Of a DNA stretch of 59,053 nucleotides, positions 18,828-27,306 are shown piece by piece. The notes under the pieces are model-generated. The model worked only from the letters and a program-made list of their open reading frames with translations. It was not told the origin of the DNA and did no database searches. How positions within the stretch are numbered: the first letter of the stretch is position 1; every line of letters starts with the position of its first letter. This DNA is from an uncultured Prevotellaceae bacterium (GTDB lineage Bacteria > Bacteroidota > Bacteroidia > Bacteroidales > Bacteroidaceae). Where the stretch lies: contig ONSH01000012.1 of the NCBI GenBank assembly GCA_900320435.1, positions 1 to 59,053 of the forward strand, given 5' to 3'. Made by a program: the position numbers and the translations under genes.

Positions 18828-19961
18828 ATGAAGAATATCGTTATCACCGGCGGTGCCGGATTCATCGGAAGCCATGTTGTTCGCCTCTTTGTGAACAAGT
18901 ATCCCGAGTATAATATCATCAATCTCGACAAGCTCACCTACGCCGGCAATCTGGCCAATCTGAAGGACATCGAGGACAAGCCGAATTACAAGTTCGTCCG
19001 TATGGACATCTGCGACTTCGACGCCTTCTATAAGCTGATGCAGGACGAGAAGATCGACGGCATCATCCATCTGGCCGCCGAGAGTCACGTGGACCGTTCC
19101 ATCAAGGATCCCTTCACCTTTGCACGCACCAACGTGATGGGTACGCTCTCGCTCTTGCAGGCTGCCAAGCTCTATTGGGAGTCTCTGCCGGAGAAGTATG
19201 AGGGCAAGCGCTTCTACCACATCTCCACGGACGAGGTCTACGGCGCCCTTGAGATGACCAATCCCGAAGGCATCGAACCACCTTTCACCACAACGGCTTC
19301 TTCCTCCGAGCACCATCTGGCCTACGGCAAGGATTTCTTCTACGAGACGACGAAGTACAATCCCCATTCGCCCTACAGCGCCTCCAAGGCTTCGAGCGAC
19401 CACTTCGTGCGTGCTTTCCACGACACTTACGGCATGCCCACGATTGTGACCAACTGCTCCAACAACTACGGCCCCTACCAGTTCCCCGAGAAGCTGATTC
19501 CGCTCTTCATCAACAACATCCGTCACCGCAAGCCACTTCCCGTCTACGGCAAGGGAGAGAATGTGCGCGACTGGCTCTATGTGGTGGATCATGCGCGTGC
19601 CATCGACACTATTTTCCACAACGGCAAGATTGCCGAGACCTACAACATCGGCGGCTTCAATGAGTGGAAGAATATCGACATCATCAAGACCGTCATCAAG
19701 ACGGTGGACCGTCTGCTGGGCCGCAAGGAGGGAGAGGACCTCGACCTCATTACCTACGTCACCGACCGTCTGGGCCACGACGCCCGCTACGCCATCGACT
19801 CCACGAAGCTTCAGAAGGAGCTCGGCTGGGAGCCTTCTCTGCAGTTCGAGGAAGGCATCGAGAAGACGGTAAAGTGGTATCTCGACAACCAGGAGTGGAT
19901 GGACAACATCACTTCTGGCGAATACGAGAAGTACTACGAAGATATGTACAAAGGACGCTGA
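18828..19961 (+). CDS. rfbB: dTDP-glucose 4,6-dehydratase
   Basis: The 377-residue protein has GGAGFIGSHVVRLF (NAD binding), LAAESHVDRSI, the active-site STDEVYG, YSASKASSDH (YxxxK) and NNYGPYQFPEKLIP. It converts dTDP-glucose to dTDP-4-keto-6-deoxyglucose. ATG 18828 (MKNIVITGG) is chosen over a TTG six codons upstream because it places the Rossmann strand at the N-terminus as in the family. Its stop codon sits in the loop of the terminator hairpin. Confidence 0.95.
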   Translation: MKNIVITGGAGFIGSHVVRLFVNKYPEYNIINLDKLTYAGNLANLKDIEDKPNYKFVRMDICDFDAFYKLMQDEKIDGIIHLAAESHVDRSIKDPFTFARTNVMGTLSLLQAAKLYWESLPEKYEGKRFYHISTDEVYGALEMTNPEGIEPPFTTTASSSEHHLAYGKDFFYETTKYNPHSPYSASKASSDHFVRAFHDTYGMPTIVTNCSNNYGPYQFPEKLIPLFINNIRHRKPLPVYGKGENVRDWLYVVDHARAIDTIFHNGKIAETYNIGGFNEWKNIDIIKTVIKTVDRLLGRKEGEDLDLITYVTDRLGHDARYAIDSTKLQKELGWEPSLQFEEGIEKTVKWYLDNQEWMDNITSGEYEKYYEDMYKGR

Positions 19962-19976
19962 TAGGGTGCGTCCTTT
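19950..19976 (+). terminator. Terminator of the rfb operon, overlapping the rfbB stop
   Basis: AAAGGACGC and GCGTCCTTT form a perfect 9-bp stem; the loop contains the TGA stop codon of rfbB. There is no long T-run, but the gene downstream is convergent (mutS2). Confidence 0.65.
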
Positions 19977-20021
19977 AGGGGCTGTTAAGTTCAGTATACT
20001 GTTAACGGTCGCAGACTGATT

Positions 20022-22445
20022 TTATTTCAGCTCTACGACCGTTATTCCTGCTCCGCCGAATCTGACGTCCTCGTCTCTCACGCTGAAGACTCTCGGCACG
20101 GTCTTCATGTAGTGGCGGCAGAGCTCCCTCAGGGCGCCCGTGCCCGTCCCGTGAAGAATACGCACACGCGATGCGCCCGTCATGAGGGCGTCGTCCATGT
20201 AGTGCATCAGCGTGTCCAGCGCTTCGTCGGCTCTCTGTCCGCGAATGTCGAGTTCCGGCGAGAAGTTCACGTTGTGCTGGTGCACGATGTGGGTGCCGCT
20301 TGAGACAGCGGTCGTGGTGCTCGGTTTGGGCGCTTTGGCGGCTTCGATGCGATCGATGGTGGTGACGGTGTGGATGTGGCCGAACGTCAGCGTGACCTTT
20401 TTGCCCTCGATGCGGTCGATGACGCCTACGGTGGAGGAGCCTTTGATTCTGGCGTATTTGCCGACGGCGATGGCGGGGACGCTCGCTGCGGGTGCGGCGC
20501 TTGTCTGGGGCTTGGGGCGTTTCATGCGTTCGGAAACGGCTTTGGCGGGTGCCGTCAGCGACTCCATCACGTTGGCCAGGCTCTCGCGTGCTTCCTTCGT
20601 GCGCGTCTTTTCGGCTTGTGCTTCGCGAATTTCTTTGATGGTGCGCTCCACGGCGGCATTGGCGCTGGAGACAATCTCTTTGGCTTCTTCTCTGGCGGAG
20701 TGGAGGATGTCCTTCTTCTCCTGCCTGAGGCCTTCTATCTTCTCCTCGTAGCGCTGTATGGTGGCTTCCATGCGCTTTTCCTTCTCGTGGATGTTCTGGC
20801 GCTTGTCCTCCCAGTAGCGCTTGTCGCGCACGATGTCCAGGAGGTATTTGTCTGCGGAGACATATTCCTGACCGACAATCGAGGTGGCTCTCTGTATGAC
20901 TTCGGCGGGAATGCCGATCTTGCGGGCTATCTCGATGGCGAACGAGCTGCCCGGATTGCCGATTTGCAGCTGGAAGAGCGCCTCCATCTTCTGCCTGTCG
21001 TAAAGCATGGCGCCGTTGCGCACGCCTTCGTGGTTTTCGGCGAAATGCTTCAGATTCTGGTAGTGTGTGGTGATGACGGCCCAGGCGCCTTTCTCGTGAA
21101 AGCGCTCCAGGATGGCTTCTGCCATAGCGCCGCCGATGGTGGGTTCGGTGCCGCTGCCCATTTCGTCGACGAGGAGCAGGGTGTTCTCTCCGGCAGCCTT
21201 CATCATCTGCTTCATCTTCACCAGGTGCGAAGAGTAGGTGGAGAGATCGTTTTCGATGCTCTGGTCGTCACCGATGTCGATGAGCATTTCGGAGAACATG
21301 CCGCACTTGGAGTTCTCGCCCAAAGGCACAGGCAGACCGCATTGCAGCATGTATTGTATCAGGCCTACGGTCTTCAGGCAGACGCTCTTGCCTCCGGCAT
21401 TGGGGCCGGAGATGATGAGGATGCGTCCGTCTTTGTCCAAAAGGATGTCCAGGGGCACGATGTTTCTCTCCTGACTTCTGAGCGAACGCTCCAGCAAGGG
21501 ATGACGGGCCAGAGTCCAGTCGATGACGGGGCGCGAGGACACTCTCGGGCAGATGCCTTTGATCTCTCGGGCGAAGAACACTTTGGCCATCACGAATTCC
21601 AGCTGTCCCAGAAAGTCGAAAGCTTTCAGCAGCTCCTTGACATTCGGACGGATCAGGGTGGTGAAGTGTTGCAGGATGTGTATGATTTCCCGCTTCTCCT
21701 CCGCTTCGAGCTCGCGGATTCTGTTATTGGCTTCAACGACTTCCTGGGGCTCCACATAGACTGTCTTGCCCGTTGCCGATTCGTCGTGCACGATGCCGCC
21801 CAGACGTTTCTTGATGGTCGGGGACACGGGGATGACCAGACGGCCGTCTCTCAGGGTGGGGTTGGTGTCGGCTTCGATGAGGCCCTCTTCCTTGATGGTG
21901 CGCAGAATGCCCTGAAGGGCGCGCGACACACTGCCTTCGGCGCGCTTCAGCTCGCTTCTGACACGCTGCAGCGTGGGTGAGGCGTCGTCTTTGATGTGTC
22001 CGTGCTTGTCGAGTATTTTTTCGGCACACTGCTCCACGGCGTGAAAGGTGAACACCCCGTGTGCCATCTTCTCCAATGCGGGATAGGCGGGAGGCGCATC
22101 CTCGCTTCTGGCGGACACGCTGTTCTCTTCCTGGCGGATGAGCCGCAGCCATCCGTGCATCGTCACCAGTGTGAGATAGAGCCGGTGCAGGTCTTCTTCC
22201 AGAATGTAGGTGCCTTCAATGCGGATGCGCTTGACGGCCTCTCTCAGATCGTAGAACGACATCTCGGGCGTCTCCGTCAGCGTGGAGATGAGCGTTTGCA
22301 GCTCGTTGGTCTCCTCCTGTCGCTGGCGGATAAGCTCTATGTCGTTGCACCAGGTGAGTGCATCGATGTGTTCGCGTCCCAACTGCGACTGACAGTTGTC
22401 CGCAAGCATGTTTTTTATCTGGTCAAAGCCTATCTTGTGCTCCAT
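20022..22445 (-). CDS. mutS2: MutS2-type ATPase with Smr domain
   Basis: The 807-residue protein has a MutS core and clamp without the mismatch-reading N-terminal domain, then the ATPase (ISGPNAGGKSVCLKTVG; LVDEMGSGTEPTIGGAMAEA), a long coiled-coil (about 520-640) and a C-terminal Smr nuclease-like domain (LDIRGQRADEALDTL, RILHGTGTGALRE). MutS2 is tied to recombination control and ribosome-collision rescue. The ATG at 22445 (MEHKIGFDQ) is preferred: the TATCTTTG box lies 8 nt upstream, so the transcript would start almost at the ATG, and a longer frame would begin before the promoter. Confidence 0.93.
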   Translation of the reverse strand: MEHKIGFDQIKNMLADNCQSQLGREHIDALTWCNDIELIRQRQEETNELQTLISTLTETPEMSFYDLREAVKRIRIEGTYILEEDLHRLYLTLVTMHGWLRLIRQEENSVSARSEDAPPAYPALEKMAHGVFTFHAVEQCAEKILDKHGHIKDDASPTLQRVRSELKRAEGSVSRALQGILRTIKEEGLIEADTNPTLRDGRLVIPVSPTIKKRLGGIVHDESATGKTVYVEPQEVVEANNRIRELEAEEKREIIHILQHFTTLIRPNVKELLKAFDFLGQLEFVMAKVFFAREIKGICPRVSSRPVIDWTLARHPLLERSLRSQERNIVPLDILLDKDGRILIISGPNAGGKSVCLKTVGLIQYMLQCGLPVPLGENSKCGMFSEMLIDIGDDQSIENDLSTYSSHLVKMKQMMKAAGENTLLLVDEMGSGTEPTIGGAMAEAILERFHEKGAWAVITTHYQNLKHFAENHEGVRNGAMLYDRQKMEALFQLQIGNPGSSFAIEIARKIGIPAEVIQRATSIVGQEYVSADKYLLDIVRDKRYWEDKRQNIHEKEKRMEATIQRYEEKIEGLRQEKKDILHSAREEAKEIVSSANAAVERTIKEIREAQAEKTRTKEARESLANVMESLTAPAKAVSERMKRPKPQTSAAPAASVPAIAVGKYARIKGSSTVGVIDRIEGKKVTLTFGHIHTVTTIDRIEAAKAPKPSTTTAVSSGTHIVHQHNVNFSPELDIRGQRADEALDTLMHYMDDALMTGASRVRILHGTGTGALRELCRHYMKTVPRVFSVRDEDVRFGGAGITVVELK

Positions 22446-22453
22446 TCGGGGTG

Positions 22454-22461
22454 CAAAGATA
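22454..22461 (-). promoter_or_regulatory. Promoter -7 box of mutS2 (nearly leaderless)
   Basis: Read leftward, TATCTTTG is followed after 8 nt by the ATG of mutS2. With transcription starting 5-7 nt after the box, the leader is only a few bases. Confidence 0.6.
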
Positions 22462-22524
22462 TAAAATTCCCCACAATTCTTTGTCCATAACAAACAATTA
22501 TTTTCACAGTTTCATTTTTTTTCT

Positions 22525-22532
22525 TATTTTTG
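22525..22532 (+). promoter_or_regulatory. Promoter -7 box of the DUF4301 gene
   Basis: TATTTTTG lies 30 nt before ATG 22562, with an AT-rich upstream region. Confidence 0.55.
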
Positions 22533-22561
22533 CAGTGAATAAACCATAATCATATACTACT

Positions 22562-24076
22562 ATGTTGACACAGGAAGACAAAATTCAGCTTCAGCAAAAA
22601 GGAATCAGTGAGTCACAGATAGAGCGTCAGCTCAAGCAGTTTCGCGAGGGCTTCCCGTTTCTGCGCCTGAAGGCCGCCGCCAGTGTGGAGAACGGCATTC
22701 TTCGCACGTCGGCAGACGAACAGAAGCACTTCGTCAAGCTTTGGGACCAGTATAAGAAGGAGGGCCACAAGATTACCAAATTCGTGCCTGCTTCCGGCGC
22801 TGCCAGCCGCATGTTCAAGGCGATGTTCGAGTTTGTGGACGCCGATTACGACGTGCCGACGACCGACTTCGAGAAGAAGTTCTTCGACCGTCTCCACGAC
22901 TTCGCTTTCTTCCCCGCTTTGGACGATGCCTGCGTTGTGATGTACGGCAAGGGTGCCGACGCTCTGGTGGCAGAAGGCCGTCAGAAGGATGTCGTGGTGG
23001 CCATGCTGGATGCCGACGGCCTCAACTACGGCCAGTTACCCAAGGGCCTGCTTCAGTTCCACAGCTACGACACTCAGGCCCGCACGCCGCTTGAGGAGCA
23101 TCTGGTGGAGGCTGCGCTCTACGCCAGCAGCAAGGGTGAGGCTGATGTGCACTTCACGGTGTCTTCCGAGCATAAGGCCCTGTTCCAGCAGCTGGTGAAG
23201 GATGTGCTGGGCGACTACGAGAAGGAATACGGCGTGCGCTACCACGTGTCGTTCTCCGAGCAGAAGCCCTCTACGGACACTTTGGCCGCTACGATGGACA
23301 ACGAGCCTTTCCGTGTGGACGGCAAACTGCTCTTCCGTCCCGGAGGTCACGGCGCATTGATTGAAAACCTGTCCGACTTGGACTCCGATATCGTCTTCAT
23401 CAAGAACATCGACAATGTCGTGCCCGATCGTCTCAAGGAGGAGACCGTGCTGTGGAAGCAGGTGCTGGCCGGCGTGCTGGTCGAGGCTCAGACTCAGGCG
23501 TTCTCTTATCTGAGGCTGTTGGACAGCGGAGATTTCAACCACTCCGATCTGGAGGACATGATCCGCTTCGTGCGCCACACGCTGTGCTGCGACAAAGAGG
23601 GCCTCAAGGATATGGAGGATACCGAATTGGTCAACTACCTCCGCTCGAAGCTCAACCGCCCCATGCGTGCAGCGGGCGTTGTGAAGAATGTCGGCGAGCC
23701 CGGCGGCGGTCCGTTCCTGGCCTACAATCCCGACGGCAGCATCTCCCTGCAGATTCTGGAGTCGAGCCAGATTGACCAGAACAACGCCGAATATCAGAAG
23801 ATGTTCACCGAGGGCACTCATTTCAACCCCGTGGACCTCGTGTGCGCGATACGCGATTATAAAGGTAACAAGTTCGACCTGCCCAAGTATGTGGACCCCG
23901 CCACGGGCTTCATCTCCTTCAAGAGCAAGTCCGGCCGCGAGCTCAAGGCGCTCGAGTTGCCCGGTTTGTGGAACGGCGCCATGAGCGACTGGTCCACCAT
24001 CATGGTCGAGGTGCCTCTGGCCACTTTCAATCCGGTCAAAACGGTCAACGATCTGCTTCGCGACCAGCACCAGTAA
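22562..24076 (+). CDS. DUF4301 family protein
   Basis: The 504-residue protein matches the Bacteroidetes DUF4301 family: KFVPASGAASRMFKAMFEF (about 78-96) resembles a nucleotidyltransferase-type P-loop, and FRPGGHGALIENLSDLDSD and IVFIKNIDNVVPD follow, with VKNVGEPGGGPFLAYN later. The biochemical role is not known to me. The composition is soluble and cytoplasmic. It is divergent from mutS2 and followed closely by a DUF721 gene. Confidence 0.85.
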   Translation: MLTQEDKIQLQQKGISESQIERQLKQFREGFPFLRLKAAASVENGILRTSADEQKHFVKLWDQYKKEGHKITKFVPASGAASRMFKAMFEFVDADYDVPTTDFEKKFFDRLHDFAFFPALDDACVVMYGKGADALVAEGRQKDVVVAMLDADGLNYGQLPKGLLQFHSYDTQARTPLEEHLVEAALYASSKGEADVHFTVSSEHKALFQQLVKDVLGDYEKEYGVRYHVSFSEQKPSTDTLAATMDNEPFRVDGKLLFRPGGHGALIENLSDLDSDIVFIKNIDNVVPDRLKEETVLWKQVLAGVLVEAQTQAFSYLRLLDSGDFNHSDLEDMIRFVRHTLCCDKEGLKDMEDTELVNYLRSKLNRPMRAAGVVKNVGEPGGGPFLAYNPDGSISLQILESSQIDQNNAEYQKMFTEGTHFNPVDLVCAIRDYKGNKFDLPKYVDPATGFISFKSKSGRELKALELPGLWNGAMSDWSTIMVEVPLATFNPVKTVNDLLRDQHQ

Positions 24077-24088
24077 AACATTTCCTCC

Positions 24089-24379
24089 GTGCTGTATCGC
24101 AGGCCCCAGCATATATCGTCCCTTCTCGATGCCTTCCTGCGCTCGGAGGGATTGGAGACGCCTTTGGCGCGCTACAGAGCCCAGGTGGCGGTGGCGCGTG
24201 TGATCGGTGAGCAGTATCAGCGCTACATCGGCGAAGTGCGTTTTCAGGGCGACACGCTCCGTGTGCAGATCAAGAGCGCGCCTTTGCGCCAGAACCTCCT
24301 GATGAACCGGGACTTCTATCTTCGGGCCCTGAATCATGAGGCCGGCGCGCAGGTGGTTCAGAATTTAATCTTCTGTTAG
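24089..24379 (+). CDS. DUF721 (DciA-like) family protein
   Basis: The 96-residue protein starts with GTG. It has the DUF721 pattern: an N-terminal helix (ISSLLDAFLRSEGLETPLARYRAQVAVARVIGEQYQRYI), then strands with LRVQIKSAPLRQNLLMNRDFYLRALN. Some DUF721 proteins (DciA) help load the replicative helicase. Here the role is inferred only. It lies 12 nt after the DUF4301 gene. Confidence 0.75.
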   Translation: MLYRRPQHISSLLDAFLRSEGLETPLARYRAQVAVARVIGEQYQRYIGEVRFQGDTLRVQIKSAPLRQNLLMNRDFYLRALNHEAGAQVVQNLIFC

Positions 24380-24388
24380 ACGGCTGCG

Positions 24389-25216
24389 ATGGAGCTTGTG
24401 CTTAAGGATCTCGTGATCGGCTACAATACGCGCGCAGGTCAGCGGCGCGTCACCGCTCCCTTGAGCGTGAAGCTCCCCGAGGGGCGTCTGATTTGTCTTG
24501 TCGGACGCAACGGTGTGGGCAAGTCCACGCTCTTGCGCTCTCTCTCCGGCCTGCAGCCGCCGCTCTCGGGCGATGTGCTTCTGGGGGGCAGCAGCATTGC
24601 CTCTTACAGCCACAAGGCTCTGGCGCGTCTGGTCTCCGTTGTCACCACGCGCGATGTGCCCGTGCCTTCCATGACGTCGTGGGAAGTCGTAGCCCTCGGA
24701 CGCAGCCCCTACACGCAGTTCTGGGGGCAGCTTTCTCCGGCGGATAAGGAGATTGTGGACCGGAGCATCGACATCACGGGTATCTCGCCTCTGGCCTCAC
24801 GGCGTGTGGGCTCTCTCTCCGACGGAGAGCGTCAGAAGGTGATGATTGCGAAGGCCATAGCGCAGGAGACGCCGGTGATTCTCCTGGACGAGCCGACGGC
24901 TTTTCTGGACTATCCCAGCAAGGTGTCCACGCTGTCGCTGCTTTCGCGTCTGGCGCGCGAAATGGGGCGCACGATTCTCGTCTCCACGCACGACGTGGAG
25001 CACGCACTTCGTCTGTCCGACGAAGTCCTTTTGCTTCAGAAGGAGGGATTATATAAGGTATTGCGACGAGATGCTCTTGTTCTCGACCACTCTGCGGATG
25101 GTCTCGGCCAGCAGGTCGGCGATGGAGATCTGCTTGACCTTGGCACAGCGCTGGGAGTAGGGGATGGAGTCGGTGAAGACAATCTCCTCAAGCGCACTGT
25201 TCTGCACGCGCTCTGA
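24389..25216 (+). CDS. ABC transporter ATP-binding protein (FecE/BtuD type), 3' end truncated
   Basis: Residues 1-225 form an iron/vitamin B12-type ABC ATPase: Walker A GRNGVGKST (about 39-47), the Q-loop region, signature LSDGERQKVMIAKAIAQ, Walker B VILLDEPTAFLD and the switch His in STHDVEHAL. After LLQKEGLYKV, at about 25060, the frame runs on over the antisense strand of prs for 168 nt (residues DALVLDHSADGLG onward), which is not protein-like for this family. The native last part of the gene has apparently been lost at the junction with prs. No permease or binding-protein gene is nearby. Walker and switch motifs remain, so some activity is possible. Confidence 0.75.
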   Translation: MELVLKDLVIGYNTRAGQRRVTAPLSVKLPEGRLICLVGRNGVGKSTLLRSLSGLQPPLSGDVLLGGSSIASYSHKALARLVSVVTTRDVPVPSMTSWEVVALGRSPYTQFWGQLSPADKEIVDRSIDITGISPLASRRVGSLSDGERQKVMIAKAIAQETPVILLDEPTAFLDYPSKVSTLSLLSRLAREMGRTILVSTHDVEHALRLSDEVLLLQKEGLYKVLRRDALVLDHSADGLGQQVGDGDLLDLGTALGVGDGVGEDNLLKRTVLHAL

Positions 25217-25981
25217 AGCGGGTCCGGACATCACACAGTGTGAGGCGATGGCGCGCACGCTGTTGGCGCCGTTGGACATCATGAGGTCTGCAGCCTTGGT
25301 GATGGTGCCTGCGGTGTCCACCATATCGTCCACCAGAACGACATCTGCACCCTTCACGTCGCCGATGATCTGCATGTCAGACACCTCGTTGGCCTTCTTT
25401 CTCGTCTTGTTGCAGAGCACGAGGGGGCAGTCGAGGTATTTGGCGTAGTTGGAGGCGCGCTTCGAACCGCCCACGTCGGGAGCGGCCATCACGAGATTCT
25501 TCAGCTTGAGGCTCTTGATGTAGGGCATCATCACGCTGGAGGCGTAGAGGTGATCCACCGGGCAGTTGAAGAAGCCCTGCTCCTGATCGGCATGCAGGTC
25601 CATGGTGATGAGGCGGTCGATGCCGGCCACGGTCATGCAGTCTGCCACCAGCTTGGCGCCGATGGACACGCGGGGCTTGTCCTTGCGGTCCTGACGGGCC
25701 CATCCGAAGTAGGGCACGACGGCGTTGATGGTGCGGGCGGAGGCCCTCTTGGCAGCGTCCATCATGAGCAGCAGCTCCATCAGGTTGTCGCTGTTGGGGA
25801 AGGTGCTTTGCACCAGAAACACGTCCTTACCGCGAATGCTTTCCTCATAACTGACAGCAAATTCTCCGTCGGAAAATTTGGTGATGATGAGATTGCCGAG
25901 AGGACAACCTAAGCTCTGACAGATTTTTTCGGCAAGATATCGGGTTGCAGTTCCCGAAAACACAAGGAAATTGTTATTCAT
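25049..25981 (-). CDS. prs: Ribose-phosphate pyrophosphokinase
   Basis: The 310-residue protein makes PRPP from ribose-5-phosphate and ATP. It has the FSDGEFAVSYEESIRGKDVF N-terminal segment, the flexible-loop YFGWARQDRKDKPRVSI, DLHADQEQGFF, PDVGGSKRA and the PRPP loop VVLVDDMVDTAGTI. ATG 25981 (MNNNFLVFSG) is chosen from the homology. It is the third gene of an rpsP-thiE-like-prs operon. Its last 168 nt are overlapped by the convergent ABC gene. Confidence 0.95.
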   Translation of the reverse strand: MNNNFLVFSGTATRYLAEKICQSLGCPLGNLIITKFSDGEFAVSYEESIRGKDVFLVQSTFPNSDNLMELLLMMDAAKRASARTINAVVPYFGWARQDRKDKPRVSIGAKLVADCMTVAGIDRLITMDLHADQEQGFFNCPVDHLYASSVMMPYIKSLKLKNLVMAAPDVGGSKRASNYAKYLDCPLVLCNKTRKKANEVSDMQIIGDVKGADVVLVDDMVDTAGTITKAADLMMSNGANSVRAIASHCVMSGPASERVQNSALEEIVFTDSIPYSQRCAKVKQISIADLLAETIRRVVENKSISSQYLI

Positions 25982-25994
25982 GGTTAGAACGTGC

Positions 25995-26603
25995 TTATTC
26001 GCTTGCTTTGCGCAGGCGGTGAAAATGTAACAATAGGTCTTTGAAATCCATGCCGGAATGGATATTGAAGCGCTTCCAGAGGTCACCTCTGATCACAGCG
26101 CCGCCGAATCCCAGGTCGCGCACTTGGGGCAACAGCTCCAGCGACACGCCGCCCTGAGCCATCACGTGGCGGTCGATCAGTCCGCGCCTGGAGGCGTCTT
26201 TGAGCTGCTCCAGAGTGTAGCGCGACTTGTAGTCGGGCTCCGAGATGCTGTCGAAGACGTTTTTGAGGATGACGTAGTCATACTCTTTCTTGCATCTGGG
26301 CAGGTCTTCCAAGTCGTAGCAGGTGCACGACTTCTGTCCCTTGTATCCGTTAGGCAGGTTGGGGTTGTGGTGGCTGATGTGTATTCCGGCCAGGCCGAAT
26401 TCTTCCTTGAGGTAGAAGTGGTCGTTGGCTACAATACGGTTGTGGTAGCGCGTAGGAATCAGGGTCAGCAGCCGCTCACAATAGACCGGCTCTGACCCTG
26501 GTTTACGCAGGTGCAGCATATCCAATCCGTCCTCAAAAAGTGTGGCGAGGATTTTGTCTTCTTCGATGAAGAACGTCGGGTTGGATAATAGCAGCAGTTT
26601 CAT
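25995..26603 (-). CDS. ThiE/TenI-like thiamine phosphate synthase family protein
   Basis: The 202-residue protein fits the ThiE/TenI TIM barrel. The strand MLHLRKP matches the phosphate-side Arg/Lys motif, IVANDHFYL carries the first metal-binding Asp, and GIHIS replaces the usual GVHLGQxD, so the second metal ligand is absent. VMAQGGVSLELLPQVRDLGFGGAVIRGDLWK is the C-terminal phosphate-binding segment. The changes suggest a TenI-like or otherwise specialised protein rather than a standard ThiE. It lies 8 nt after rpsP and 13 nt before prs. Confidence 0.7.
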   Translation of the reverse strand: MKLLLLSNPTFFIEEDKILATLFEDGLDMLHLRKPGSEPVYCERLLTLIPTRYHNRIVANDHFYLKEEFGLAGIHISHHNPNLPNGYKGQKSCTCYDLEDLPRCKKEYDYVILKNVFDSISEPDYKSRYTLEQLKDASRRGLIDRHVMAQGGVSLELLPQVRDLGFGGAVIRGDLWKRFNIHSGMDFKDLLLHFHRLRKASE

Positions 26604-26611
26604 GAATGCTC

Positions 26612-27181
26612 TTATTCTGCAGCGGGTGCCTCTTCAGCGGGTGCCTCTGCTTCGGCGGGAGCTTCAGCCTCTGCGGCTGCGGCCTCTGCTTCTGCAGCAG
26701 CTTCCTTGGCGGCAGCCTCAAGTGCGGCTACCTTCTCTGCAATCTGAGCCTTCTTGGCTTCGTCAGCCTTCTTTTCTGCATTGAGACGCTCTGCAGCAGC
26801 CTTCTTGGCCTCGTCGGCCTGCTTGGCGGCGATGGCCTGGAGACCCTTCTGACGGTCTGCCTTCCATGCGTCAAACTTCTGCTGTGCAGCAGCTTCGTCG
26901 AATGCACCCTTCTTCACACCGCCTCTCAGGTGCTTCATGAGGTAAACACCCTCACCGGAGAGAATGTTGCGAACGGTGTCGGTAGGCTGTGCGCCGGCCT
27001 CTACCCAATACAGGGCGCGGTCGAATTTCAAATCTACAGTGGCAGGATTGGTGTTGGGGTTGTAGGTACCAATCTTTTCTGTAAACTTACCATCACGTGG
27101 TGCTCTTACATCAGCGATGACGATGCTGTAGAAGGCATAGCCCTTACGGCCGCCGCGCTGCAATCTGATTTTTGTTGCCAT
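26612..27181 (-). CDS. rpsP: 30S ribosomal protein S16 with extended tail
   Basis: The 189-residue protein starts with a normal S16 core ([44 protein letters not shown]), about 85-95 residues. It is followed by a helical Lys/Ala region and a tail of repeated Ala/Glu words (about 150-189). Long tails on S16 are usual in Bacteroidetes. It is the first gene of the operon, 56 nt after a TACCTTTG box. Confidence 0.95.
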   Translation of the reverse strand: MATKIRLQRGGRKGYAFYSIVIADVRAPRDGKFTEKIGTYNPNTNPATVDLKFDRALYWVEAGAQPTDTVRNILSGEGVYLMKHLRGGVKKGAFDEAAAQQKFDAWKADRQKGLQAIAAKQADEAKKAAAERLNAEKKADEAKKAQIAEKVAALEAAAKEAAAEAEAAAAEAEAPAEAEAPAEEAPAAE

Positions 27182-27237
27182 TACTTTTTATGGTTTTAAT
27201 AGGTTTGAAATATGCTGCCATCCCGTGACAGCGGGTG

Positions 27238-27245
27238 CAAAGGTA
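27238..27245 (-). promoter_or_regulatory. Promoter -7 box of the rpsP operon
   Basis: Read leftward, TACCTTTG precedes rpsP by 56 nt. Confidence 0.65.
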
Positions 27246-27306
27246 CGTCTTTTCTTGCAATAAAGGCCGGTTTTTGCTCTTTTTTTTTCGCTAAAGCGAT
27301 GTTTTG

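Noticed and set aside
22446-22493. Longer N-terminus for MutS2
   Set aside because: It would begin upstream of the promoter box at 22454-22461 and has no homology.
27250-27306. Terminator for pgm in the T-rich stretch
   Set aside because: The small hairpin has its T-run on the wrong strand for the leftward pgm gene.
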